Origin: Favolaschia claudopus
Taxonomy: Eukaryota > Basidiomycota > Agaricomycetes > Agaricales > Mycenaceae
NCBI GenBank assembly: GCA_037176885.1
Contig: JAWWNJ010000061.1
Location: forward strand, 992,001-1,056,000
Length of the DNA stretch: 64,000 nt
Direction: 5' to 3'
Made by a program: the position numbers and the translations under genes. The notes beneath the pieces were generated by a model. It made no database searches and had not been told where the DNA came from. It saw only the letters and a list, made by a program, of their open reading frames with translations. How positions within the stretch are numbered: position 1 is the first letter of the stretch; every line of letters begins with the position of its first letter. This document shows positions 33,274 through 43,427 of this stretch, piece by piece.

Positions 33274-34870
33274 TCACAGGTCCTCGGAGACAGATCCAGC
33301 GAGGCCGGACTCTGGCGACTGCCATCCCAGTGCACGCTGAACGATGTGAATTTTGGCATATTCTCCGTCGTCTTCGAACCACATCTCGAGTTCATCGTCG
33401 TATAGACCCAAGGCTTTCGGGAATAATTTAGCTCGCTGAGCCATGAGAACGTATCCGTTATGCATATCGGGATGAAGCTCGCTGTACGTTTTGTGCCACT
33501 GCATGGCAGTCGAAGGCGAAACCCCTGCTTGCGAAACTCGTCAGTCCGAGGGTCGATAGCAAGCGAGGAGGAAAGAGTTGCTTACCTCCCTCCTTGCCGT
33601 TCATGAACCCGATGAGGAGAAGAACCTGGCCAATCTCGTAACAGCCGACATGGCTTGGGGGCAAAAATGACGCGAGAGGCAGAATAGGCAGCTTGCGCAT
33701 GCACTTGTGGTTGCCAGTTGCTTCAGAATACCCGGTGATATAACACGGTGCTCGGCCTTTCAAACGGTCTTCGCGTGTAAAATTTGGGTCCTCGAGGTCG
33801 ATTACGACTTGACGAAAAACGTCGCGGCCGCCTACACCACCGAAGTCAACCCCACAGTCGTGCAGGTCTTCGAAGGCCCGGCCAACTAGAATACTAGTCG
33901 AATTTCAGACAAGGAGCGCCAAGTTCAAGTCCAATGTTACGTACCGGTTCTCCTCCGTGTCCATAGCCGTATGAACAAGGTTCGTCCACGGCGTACCACA
34001 CCACTGCGTGACACTGATGATCACCTTGCCGGCCCAGGCGCCAGTGTCCATAATCCACATGCCATAGTGCCTTGGGACAAGCTTCCCAGCCTGCGCGAGT
34101 TCAAACATGCAGTCGGAATGGAATTTGGCGTCCTTGATGAGTCTCGCGAGGACTCGGTAGGTTGGGGAGCGTTTGCGCGTGACGAATTTGTCTACGTTGA
34201 AAACGAATCGCAGACAGAATCTTGATCGGGACGACGTTATTGCCCGCGCAAAGACAACCCCAGCGTCATCATAACGGCTGTCCGATCCCCATAGCTTGGC
34301 GTCATCAAGCGAAACCTCCTGGCGCACATCTTCGTGAGGGTTGTTGTGGAAAAGGGAATGGGCTTTGCGGATGTGTAGTGTGGTAATGTCCGGGGACATG
34401 GATTCAAATGGATTGTCGTGGTTGGCAATTTTCCATCTTCGAGCGGTGTAGCGGGCGCCGGAAGCTTCGAAATGGATTTTGAGGGAAGGACTCTTTGTCG
34501 TTGAGGTATTTTGCGGTGCGGGACCCCCAGGTGGACCAGACGACGGTAACGCGGTTCTTGGTGACGAGGAGGAGCATTTGCCATCGTATTGTGAGTTCCC
34601 AGGGGCGGCACTATCCCCACTTTCTTCATCATTGACTTGGTCGTGGCTGAAGTCTTTGTCCGTCGCAGAGCTAATTTCAACCGTTTCCTGATTGCCCTCG
34701 CAGACAACGGCCGAATATACCTTCACTTCATCAGCCAAGAAGTTGATTTGCTCATTGAAGTCCAAACGCCGTTGGCACAGACCCTCTCCTATTTGAGGAT
34801 TGGTTGAAACAAAGTTGCGGACCCTTTCCATGAATTCCATGAGAGTATCGCCGCTGGTTAAGGCATCCAT
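33274..34870 (-). CDS. gene A: degenerate kinase-like protein with an added N-terminal module
   Basis: Three main exons. The first ends at GACACGGAGGAGAACCG-type sequence near 33944, then ILVGRAFEDLHDCGV through LIGFMNGKEGG, then WHKTYSELHPDMHNG to a stop at 33274. Residues 10-60 match the N-terminus of gene C (QRRLDFNEQINFLAD against QRRRDFREQIEYLAR). After an acidic/Pro linker, the body matches gene B throughout (SLKIHFEASG, HYGMWIMDTGAWAGKV, CYITGYSEA). The order of motifs suggests a protein-kinase-like fold: a helix with E and Y before VPRHYGMW, LHDCGV where HGD would follow, and ITGYSEA at the DFG position. The catalytic HxD and DFG aspartates are not visible, so activity is unlikely. 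The start at 34870 is the first ATG; upstream residues would need a TTG. Confidence 0.72.
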
Positions 34871-35085
34871 CGAAGCTTGGAGCTCAACGTGATTAGCGAA
34901 AGTCCACAAGGGATCAGACAAGTGGTTAACCGCGTCGGGAACGCAGCAAAGTTGGTAGAGATAGATCTTTTACTTTAGTACGATGGAGATATTGCGTCGC
35001 TTCTCGAGGAAGGCCCAGGCTCGGTCACGCAACGAAAGGTGGGCGAAGTTCGTTGGAGAATTTAACAAGGAAAGAAAATACGAAC

Positions 35086-35117
35086 AAACAACCGATATCG
35101 ACCGAATCAGGAAGGAG
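35086..35117 (+). repeat. 33-bp dispersed motif, copy 1
   Basis: AACAACCGATATCGACCGAA followed by TCAGGAAGGAG. It lies between genes A and B, 216 bp upstream of the gene A start and 253 bp beyond the gene B stop. It contains the palindrome CGATATCG. The three other copies are at 39106, 43039 (inverted) and 63122. Confidence 0.8.
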
Positions 35118-35369
35118 GCCGGTTTGTGGACGCAAACTCGCAATTGCAGAAACTTCGACGGAAGATTGAGTCACAGGAGAAGGCAACCACTAGCGGTATA
35201 GCGAGGCCATACAAAACGGATATATATACATAGCTAGGAGTACATTGTATGCGATAGCAGATTGACAGCAAGGACAACGAGGAAGCCAGGAGGATAAAAA
35301 GGAAACAAAAAGAAGCTTGAGAGAAGGGGTGAGAAAGAGAAACGTTGTAGGCAAAGGCACGCACAGCTG

Positions 35370-36718
35370 TTATTCCGCCGAAGCCACGCCGTTCTTCCCA
35401 AGTGAAACATACTTCATTTTGTCGGTGACCGTTTGGACAGCACTCGGTTCAGGGCTCTCCGGTTCAGGGCTCTTTTCCGAGCCGGATTCAGAAACCTCCG
35501 AACCAGGGCTCTCGAGAGCGAGGTCCGAATCCTGTTCTTCATCCCAGATGTTTCGAGCGAAAATCCGAGCGAACTCGTCGTCACTTTCGAACCACGTCTC
35601 GATTTCCCCTTCGTACAACGGCAGAGCGCGAGGGAATAACCTCGCACGCTGGGCCATTAAGACTGTCCCATTTCGCATCTTGGGATAGCGAGCGCTGTAA
35701 TCTTGGTGCCACTTGATGGCATCTTCAGGCAAGATCCCTGATTACACGTTAGCTGATAGTGGAAAGGGAGCAAATCGCAACACATTACTTTTGCTCGTGT
35801 CATCTGTGTCATCATCCATGAAGCCAATGAGAAGAAGGACCTGGGCGATCTCATGACAGCCCACTTCTTCCGAGGGAATATAAGAGCCTAAAGGCAGGAT
35901 AGGTAGCCTCCGCATGCATTTGTGACCAATGATTGCTTCAGAATATCCGGTAATATAGCAGGCCGCTCCGCCATTCACAATGTCGTCTTGAGTTAGATTT
36001 GGGTCCTCGATGTCGAGCATCACCTGCCGAAAAACAAATTCCCCACTCACTCCACCGAAATTGACTCCACAGTCGTGTAAATCTTCGAAGGTCCGACCCA
36101 CCAAAATACTGCACGTTACATTAGGCCGACACGGGCCAAGCGATGCTGGACGCATACTTACCGATTTGCTTCTGTGTCCAGCTTCGTACGTGAGAGTTCG
36201 TTCCAGGAGATACCGCACCATTGGGTGATGCTGAAGATCACTTTACCAGCCCAGGCGCCGGTGTCCATGATCCACATCCCATAGTGAAGTGGAACAAATC
36301 TTCCATCCCATGCAAGTTTCTGAAGAGAAGTCGAATAAACTTCAGCATCCGTCACGAGTCTAGTGAGTGCTCGGTAATTCGTGGAGCCTTTGCGGGGAAT
36401 GACTTTGTTCGCATTGAAGACGAATCGGAGGCAGTATCGGGAGTGTGACGTCGTGATGACTCGAGCAAAGGTGAGGCCAGGATCCGCACGACGGCTGTCC
36501 GAACCCCACATTCTGGCCTGATTTAGTGTAATCTCTTCGCGTCTGTTTCGATGGTGGTTGTTGAAGAAGAGCGAATTGTTTCTGGGGATGCATAGCACAC
36601 TATCATCAGGGAGCAGGGGCTCAAAGCCGTGAGGTTGTTTAGGGAGTTTGAATGGTTGAGCAGAGTACGTAGTACCAGACGCTTCGAAATGAATTTTGAG
36701 GGAAGTGGGAGTGGCCAT
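35370..36718 (-). CDS. gene B: degenerate kinase-like protein, paralogue of gene A
   Basis: Starts at 36718 with MATPTSLKIHFEASGTTY, so it lacks the N-terminal module of gene A. Exons join LSRTKLDTEANR to ILVGRTFEDLHDCGVNFGGV, then end of LIGFMDDDTDDTSKS to LPEDAIKWHQDYSARY, with introns at the same places as in A. Kinase-like landmarks are EVYSTSLQKLAWDG before FVPLHYGMWIMDTGAWAG, then FEDLHDCGV and YITGYSEAIIGHKC. The last pair resembles the catalytic-loop and DFG regions of fungal kinase-like proteins, with the catalytic residues replaced. The C-terminus adds an acidic Ser/Glu/Pro-rich tail that A lacks. Possible role: a pseudokinase scaffold, which is inference. It is divergent from gene C with 151 bp between the starts. 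Confidence 0.72.
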
Positions 36719-36869
36719 GTTCGAATTGTGACTCCGTGACGTGACGACCGGACAGAGTGGCTCGCGGTCAGGTGATCGAGACCCTTGAGACACTGCCACC
36801 CTCTCTGCCTGCCACTTGCTTTTCACCTTGATCTCACGATAACTCAACTACAGTCAACTACCTTTTATT
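36719..36869. promoter_or_regulatory. bidirectional promoter between genes B and C
   Basis: Only 151 bp separate the divergent ATGs of B (36718) and C (36870). It contains TGACGTGACG near 36735 (an ACGT-core site), but no TATA box. The two genes must share regulatory DNA. Coordinated expression is an inference from geometry. Confidence 0.5.
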
Positions 36870-38733
36870 ATGAACGAATATGCCCTGGCCCGACACGACG
36901 TTACCATGGATTTTCTGGAGACCCTACGCAAATTCGCATCATCCAACCCTGACATTGTGAATGGACTGTTCCAACGCCGCCGCGATTTCCGGGAACAGAT
37001 CGAATACCTGGCCCGCGTAGTGGAGACATATCCCCCAGAGGTCTTCGCCTCGCAAACCGACGACGAGCCATCTGACTCGATGATGGTCGAAGTTAATGAA
37101 TCCTTCACCTTTCTTGACGACTATGGGACCACGGAATCGGCCGATGGCGGAAACGATCAAGGTAACGAGGACAGGGTAGAAGCAGCGCCCGATATGCAGC
37201 CGGACGTCGTGCCACTGAAGGATTCGTCGTTGGATGATTCCGTGACGGTGGCAGATGCTCCGGGCGAGGAGCCGTTGGCCGCCCTTCCTGAGGTGAAGAC
37301 AGTGGAGGGATATCTGCTGCGTCCAAAAATCAACGTACCTCACGCCGATCTACCCTTCACCTCCGTCGCGTCGAGGACACCGCGCGCCTGCGAATTGCAC
37401 CAAAGAGAGGAGCAGATGGAAGAACTCGTTTTTCTTGATGACTTCACCCGTAGGATCCATGGCTATCTTGTCAGAAAACATCTCAATCTAGACAAAAGAG
37501 TGCTCACTCCGAGGCTCCTCGAGATTCTACGTGCAGGGGCCATAGTAGCAAATTCCACGGACAACATCTACAGCGAAGCAGACATCGAGTTTGTCTGCAG
37601 AGCAGCGCAATGCATCCCCATCACCGAAATAATCAATTATCTCGACGGGCGCAGTGGTGCGGACCGTCTTCATCCACACAAAGGCACGCGAGGGTCCCGG
37701 ACTGGAGAATCCCACGCCATTACAGATATAGAGATGGGCGGTTTGGTAGCCGAAGTGAAGACAACACACTCAATCGACATAAACTTCATTTCCCATTTGC
37801 TTGGTCTTGAGCATCACGTCATCGAAGAACTTGTCCGCAGATATCCCGGCTTTGGGTTGAGGTTTGCTTGGAAATCGCCTCGAACTTTCCTTGACAGTAT
37901 GAACTCAAAAGTTCAGCCACTTGTACAGCTTTGGACCCAGCTTCGCGAGAAGCGGTACTTATTCGGGATGGGGTCCAGTAACGAATTCGTCTTCCTGGTC
38001 ATGAAAGACCCACAACACCCCAAACGCTTGTATATTTCCCGGTGTCATTCAACTCTCTTGATAGGTTCCGAGGAAGCAAAGAGCATTACGCCAAACCCCA
38101 CAGAGTCGGGGTTATACGCAATGTTCAACTTGATGCGCATTGCGAGCAAAACAGAATACCGCGACGAATTTCTGCGAGGACTGCGCCGAGACATGAAGAC
38201 AAAAATCATTCCCGTGAACTGGCGCGACATTACTAAAGTAGCCGCCAAAGTCAAACCAACGACGAAAGATGTTTCAATCACGAATGTGAGCAAGGGAACT
38301 GTGGGCGTGACATTTTGCGATCAAGTGGGAAGCAAGGCGGGAATAACGCGTGAAGATAATGCCAAGCGGGTCGTTCGTGATTGGCCTTCCGATGGGCCTG
38401 AGGCGATAGACCAGAGCGGCATGCGGGAACCGTTCCGTGGTGAACTTGATGCGTCAGAGTGAGTGGAACAGTATTTTTTTTGCGACGACGCACAGACCTG
38501 ACTTCATCGACAGTGATCCACAACTACAAGGCAGGAGACAGGCCACCGCGAGAGGTGGGAATAGGAAAGGTGCTTTGCGGTCCACCGTTTCATCGCGAGC
38601 GCGCGCAGAGCCGACCCAACCGCCGTCTAGTAATCGTGTCACCCGCAGCGTGTCCAAAGCAGCCGCAGCCGCCGATATGAGCAGAGGGCGGGGTAGAGGT
38701 ATGGACAGGGGCAGGGGCCGAGGTAGAGGGTGA
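36870..38733 (+). CDS. gene C: protein with a possible PD-(D/E)XK-like motif and RG-rich tail, function unknown
   Basis: One long exon (about 530 codons) and a second exon after a roughly 54-nt intron (GTGAGT...CATCGACAG) that adds DPQLQGRRQATARGGN and a tail of RG repeats ending at 38733. Residues 12-55 form a helical module shared with gene A. An acidic linker follows to about 140, then a folded region from 160 to 450. At about 285-297 the segment TDIEMGGLVAEVKTTHS has a D, then E-V-K spacing like the D...ExK core of PD-(D/E)XK nucleases. This is the only catalytic-looking motif and is suggestive at best. Further conserved strings are PLVQLWTQLREKRYLF, KRLYISRCHSTLLI and IPVNWRDITK, which also occur in the broken copy at 39.7 kb. 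The RG tail suggests RNA or DNA contact. Confidence 0.72.
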
Positions 38734-39105
38734 GATCAGCAATAGAGACGTTGGTCCTTGTACGGTAGTAGATAGAAATTGTCACGAATCCTAAGGACAC
38801 AGGAACAAAGTTTTGATCCAATTAAATTCGAACAGCCTGAGATCCGAGTACGAGTCGGAGTTGGGTGCGAGAGTCGTCCTCGATGGGGGCGAGTCGGCAC
38901 AGGCGAAGACCACCAAAATTTCCCGCCACAAAATTTTTCATCGTCCTACTGGGATACGGCAGTCACCAGATAATATTGATGCTCCCGGCGGGGTGAAAAC
39001 CTTCGACGAGATTCAGATAGCGCACGGGTCGCGCGACGGGGAAGGCTCGAGAATCGGACAAGAGCCGGAAGAAAGTTTCTGGGGGTGGCGGTAAGAAACA
39101 GCACA
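38734..39105. other. gap 3' of gene C
   Basis: Probable 3' UTR and spacer. No gene. Confidence 0.4.
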
Positions 39106-39138
39106 AAACAACCGATATCGACCGAATTAGGAAGGAGC
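39106..39138 (+). repeat. 33-bp dispersed motif, copy 2
   Basis: AACAACCGATATCGACCGAA followed by TTAGGAAGGAGC. It lies 370 bp beyond the stop of gene C, in the same orientation as copy 1 and 4,020 bp from it, so the two copies bracket the B-C divergent pair. Confidence 0.8.
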
Positions 39139-39680
39139 ACATTCGAGTACACAACAGATGGGGAACCCCGTGATATTTTTAGACAAAAAAAGAAAGACCC
39201 GAAAGAATGTGGCTCATAGTAATGCCTAATGCTACTTAACGCAGGAGATAAACATATTTATATTGTACACCGTGAAAAATGTGGGATATGAAGGAAAGTT
39301 GATGGACGGGATTGAGGAGGTATGTTGGAGAGAAGACGGTGAGGAGAAAGTCCTGTGTGGTGCTGCGAGCAGTCAACTGCGAAAAACCCAGTTTATAGAT
39401 CAAAGTACGTCGAGGTACTAAGCGCCAGAGCAAGACCCGTCTTCAGACCCGTTCAGGCGAGACCACTTAGAATAACGCCCTGTTCGAGACCCTCTGGCTC
39501 TCCAGTCAGACCCTGAGAACGTACAATAATCGAAACAAATAAAATCTGGGTTTGTGGTCAGGTGACCGAGTTCCCGTGACAGAGCCACCAAACCCATCGT
39601 TCCTGCACCTTACTTGTACGCCATTCGACCGCTCTGACGCACCGATGCAATGCTCCACCGCAGATCGACACAATGTTCTC
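39139..39680. other. gap upstream of the gene C pseudogene
   Basis: No supported gene. Some of this may correspond to the promoter region of the duplicated gene. Confidence 0.4.
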
Positions 39681-41145
39681 ATGAGATTTTTGTCGACACT
39701 CCGCAAACTTCGCCTCATCCCATCAGCACCACCGCAACGACTTCCACCAACAATTCAGTTTCTTGGCCAACCAAATCAATGCATACCCAGCGACTGCCGT
39801 TGCCTACAACGCCGATGATGACTCGGCAAATATGAGGGCACTTGACTCCATGATTTAAGATTTCGAGCAAGATAGTTATATCGAAGAAAACGCCTATATA
39901 TGTAGTACGACTTAGAAGAGGAAGACGAAGATGAGTATGAAGAGCGTGATATCACCATATCAGCACCGCCTGCGTCGCAGTTGCTGTCGAAATCGACTTT
40001 GCCACCTGAACCCTTGTCCCCGTCGTCCGCCAATTCCTCGGTGGATCCACAGGCAACTGCCAAGGACCGAGAATCTTTGCCTGCCCTTCTAGATGTAGAG
40101 ACACCAAAGGCTAAAGACGGGGAGGGTTTGAGCCAGCTCGTCCTTCTCCACGACTTGGCTGGTCGGATGTGAGAACTTCTTCCGTGAACATGGCTCACCG
40201 GAGGATGCTTTGAGCGAAACCGAGCTCACATCCTATCTGCGTGAACAGTTGACTGCAGCCAATCGCGGGTATGAACCCGATGGGGACACGAAGGCCGCGC
40301 CAGGCCACATTGTCACCGAGATATTGAAAATTGTTGAGAGTCGCTCCCCGTCTACCCCACTTGTGCAGCTATGGAAACAGCTGCGGGAGGAGGGGTGCTT
40401 GTTTGAGATAGCGTACAGTGACAAGTTGTTCTTGCTCGCATTCAAAGATTCGCAACCCTAAACGGTTGTACCTGTCCCGGTGTCATTCCACTCGACTCGT
40501 AGATTCAGAAGAATCTGCCGAGTCAAGCCACATGGATTCGGGTGCATACGCGATATTCAACTCGATGCGCATTGCTACCGGGAGCGACAGCGACGAATTC
40601 CTTGGTCAATTGCACGAGGAGATGGACGAGCAGGGGAATCTCGTCCCTGTATATTGGCGCGACATCGAGCGGGTAGGCGTAGACCTGCCATCCAAGGCAG
40701 AAGGTGCCGTCGCGAACGTGAGGGAAGGAATAGTCGGAGTCACGTATTACGATCACGCTGGGAGCCCGCAAGAGGCGGTGTCTCCAGCTGAGGACGTGGA
40801 GGAGGAAAGGTCTGTCGAGGAATTGCTGCTTCAGCACCCCGAAGTACTCCCCGACAGCGACACTGAAGAGTTTGTCCAGTGAGTGCGGCGGTATCTCGGC
40901 AGGAGAGTTTCACTGATTTATCTCCCAGCGATGCGCAGCCAGAACAAGCTCGGACCCACTGGCAGAGCGTACCAACAAGTCAATACTCTCCCAGGTGCTG
41001 AGGTCGACTAAACATGCTGGTGAAGTGAAGGCTTTCGGTCGTGTCACTCGGAGTGTGACAAAAGCAGCTCAAGCAAACACACCAGCTGATGCTGCAAATC
41101 AAGGTGGGGCTCGAGGTCGGCGAGGTGGTAGAGTGAGAGGCTGAT
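39681..41145 (+). pseudogene. broken copy of gene C
   Basis: Fragments in different frames follow gene C in order. An ATG with FLSTLRK matches FLETLRK; then, after a frameshift near 39705, FHQQFSFLANQINAYPA matches the QRRRDFREQ-EYLA module. A segment near 40120 matches EELVFLDDFTRR, PLVQLWKQLREEGCLFE matches PLVQLWTQLREKRYLF, and after a second frameshift near 40455 KRLYLSRCHSTRLV matches KRLYISRCHSTLLI. YWRDIERV and an RG-rich tail after the same 3' intron close the copy. There is an in-frame stop near 39858 and another near 40170, and the central part including the E-V-K motif is missing. The C-terminal 150 codons remain open, so the decay may be recent. Confidence 0.8.
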
Positions 41146-41549
41146 ATACCGACAGTTGCACCTAAAAACGCCTGCTCTCCTTGTATATATTGTTTGCCTT
41201 TTCTGAACTTCGAGTCTACGACCAACTTTTTGTCATTTGAGGTTTCGCCAGCCACGTGGAGCCACATGCAGCCTGCCCGGTTCCGTCGTTGTCCGCAGCT
41301 TCAGATCACGAATTGAGACGAGAAAATAAACAGAGGAGTGAAGAGTCCATACGGCCCCAGGAGCCAGTCATTTTGAGCCCAGGAAAATGCAAGACAGCCA
41401 GGCTAGGAATTCGAGTTGGAGGTAAGAGTCTAGAGATCCAAGCAGCCGTTGCCGTTGAGCGCCAGAAATTTCCTAATCAGATCAATCCTGGCTTTTCTCT
41501 TTACTACTTACCTCCCGCACCGAGTCCCCGCTTCAGGACTCTATCCTGA

Positions 41550-42773
41550 ATGGCTACTCTGTTCAATCTACTCAAACCCGTCGCCTACGCGTCCCTGCCT
41601 TTCATCGCCCTCCAATACTCACCCCACGGCCGCTATTACACCCGCAGCGCAATTTATGTCGGTGCTCTAGGCTTTGTCGCGACGATCAGCGCATTCCTCG
41701 CTGCCGGGCTCACCCTCGCGAATCGACGGTTTGACGTGAACTACGTGGTGGCGCGTACGTTCCATACCATCGCCGGAACGTTGATAGGTTGGCGTATCGA
41801 AGTTGAGGGCGAGGAATGGCTGCGCGACGCGAATGATGGCGGCGGGAGGCCAGCCGTTCTCATGTGCAACCACCAAAGCATGATCGATATCCTTCCTCTA
41901 GCGCGGTACGTCAATGTAAATGTAATTCCGTGCATATCTTTGTTTATAACGAGTGTTGCGCTTAGAATTATGCCCCAACGAACCTCCATCATGTCGAAAA
42001 AGTCTCTACAATTCACGCCTCTCGGCCCCTTCATGCTCATGTCCGGCGCCATATTCATCGATCGAGGAAACTCGGCGCGTGCAAAACGCTCTCTCGACGC
42101 CGCTGTGAACGTGATGCGCACCCTGCGAGTATCATTATGGATGTTCCCAGAGGGCACACGGCATAACAGCCCGGCTCCCGATCTTTTACCGTTCAAGAAA
42201 GGCGGCTTCCACCTCGCTGTTCAATCAGGTCTCCCCATCATACCCATTGTCATTGAGAACTACTGGCACCTCTACCACAAAAACACCTTTGAGCCTGGGG
42301 TTGTTCGCGTCAAAGGTGTGTGTTTTTTCTTCGCATTGGTTCTTCTAAAATTTTGCCGACGCGTATTTCTAGTACTCCCACCCGTACCCACGACTGGCAT
42401 GACGACTGAGAACGTTCCCGCCCTCATAACCCTCGTGCGCGAGCAAATGCTCGCCGCTCTAATCGACATCTCCCCAAATGCAATCAAAGCGCCCGTACCA
42501 CCCCCAACCACAACACCTACTCCCCCGAACCCCGCCTCACTCTCCTCAGTAGCAGCCGTGGTATCGGACGTCGTAGACGACCACACGACAGCAATGCCCG
42601 AAGATACCGTTTTCGAAACCAAGCCTCGCGCCCCTGTCCAGACGGACCTCCCTGTTTCGATGAGCAAGGAGTCTCTGACGAGCTCTAGCTTCGAGGGTGT
42701 AAGTGGAAGTGAGAATGGAGCGGAGACGGAAGAAGATGATGAAGGCATGATTCTCGTTGGCCGACCCACATAG
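41550..42773 (+). CDS. SLC1: 1-acyl-sn-glycerol-3-phosphate acyltransferase (AGPAT, PlsC family)
   Basis: Makes phosphatidic acid from lysophosphatidic acid at the ER or lipid-droplet membrane. The N-terminus has hydrophobic helices (LGFVATISAFLAAGLTL). The acyltransferase motifs are clear: NHQSMIDIL (NHx4D catalytic pair), the glycerol-3-phosphate-binding FPEGTRHN, and a proline motif in LPIIPIVIENYW. Three exons: 41550-41905, 41966 to about 42315, and about 42373-42773. The two introns interrupt LAR/IMPQRTS and VRVK/VLPPVP and use TTAG and CTAG acceptors. The C-terminal 100 residues are Ser/Thr/Pro-rich and disordered. It lies next to the gene C pseudogene, but nothing links their functions. 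Confidence 0.93.
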   Translation: MATLFNLLKPVAYASLPFIALQYSPHGRYYTRSAIYVGALGFVATISAFLAAGLTLANRRFDVNYVVARTFHTIAGTLIGWRIEVEGEEWLRDANDGGGRPAVLMCNHQSMIDILPLARYVNVNVIPCISLFITSVALRIMPQRTSIMSKKSLQFTPLGPFMLMSGAIFIDRGNSARAKRSLDAAVNVMRTLRVSLWMFPEGTRHNSPAPDLLPFKKGGFHLAVQSGLPIIPIVIENYWHLYHKNTFEPGVVRVKGVCFFFALVLLKFCRRVFLVLPPVPTTGMTTENVPALITLVREQMLAALIDISPNAIKAPVPPPTTTPTPPNPASLSSVAAVVSDVVDDHTTAMPEDTVFETKPRAPVQTDLPVSMSKESLTSSSFEGVSGSENGAETEEDDEGMILVGRPT

Positions 42774-43427
42774 CTAGCTGGACCATAGACTCTCCTCTTT
42801 ATCTCACTTAATGGATTAGGGTGCAATAGATACTCGCCAGTGGTACTTAATTGCTGACAATATTGATTGGTATTTCCTTTAGTCTCAACGTATCTGCATA
42901 GCGCGAGCCCCGCTCAATGGTATCGACGTCTGTGGTTAAATTTATTGCGTTGAGCGGTAAAATTTCAGTAGTTCAATTTGCGCCTAACGTTGCCCCATCA
43001 GTAACATCAGACGACGAAATTATCTGAGCTCTTTCTTGGCTCCTTCCTAATTCGGTCGATATCGTTTGTTTGGCTCTATGATGTACACACCCCTATCTCT
43101 CCCACCCATAAACCACGGTGCCCTAATTTGTCTATCTACCAACGCGTTCTCGAGTCGTTTGGAGCCGTTCTGATTTTCTAATTCAAACGTTGACTCGCTT
43201 GAAGTTGAGCTCAATGCACTGGACCAACTTCGCCCCGCGGCCGAGCAACACAATTTCTCGGTCTTCCTTTGCAATTGGGTATCCAGAATGAGATGTAGCA
43301 TAGTGTACAATAATACTCGAGTCCCAGTATAATCTACAGCAGGGTATTACAGGATATCAGTTATTACAACAACAGAACTCAAGTGAGCGACAGCAGCGAG
43401 CGGGTAAGCACAGCAAAATCATAACGG
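42774..43427. other. convergent spacer between SLC1 and SMC1
   Basis: 654 bp with no supported gene. It contains the inverted copy of the 33-bp motif at 43039. Confidence 0.5.
43039..43071 (-). repeat. 33-bp dispersed motif, copy 3 (inverted)
   Basis: On the minus strand it reads AACAAACGATATCGACCGAA followed by TTAGGAAGGAGC, one base from copy 2 in the core. It faces copy 2 across 3.9 kb holding the pseudogene and SLC1. Confidence 0.8.

Noticed and set aside
35086..39138. Genes B and C as cargo of a 4-kb LTR-type element bounded by copies of the 33-bp motif
   Set aside because: The direct repeats are only about 33 bp, with no TG...CA ends, primer-binding site, polypyrimidine tract or target duplication seen, and copy 3 is inverted. 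Kept only as a question under the motif finding.
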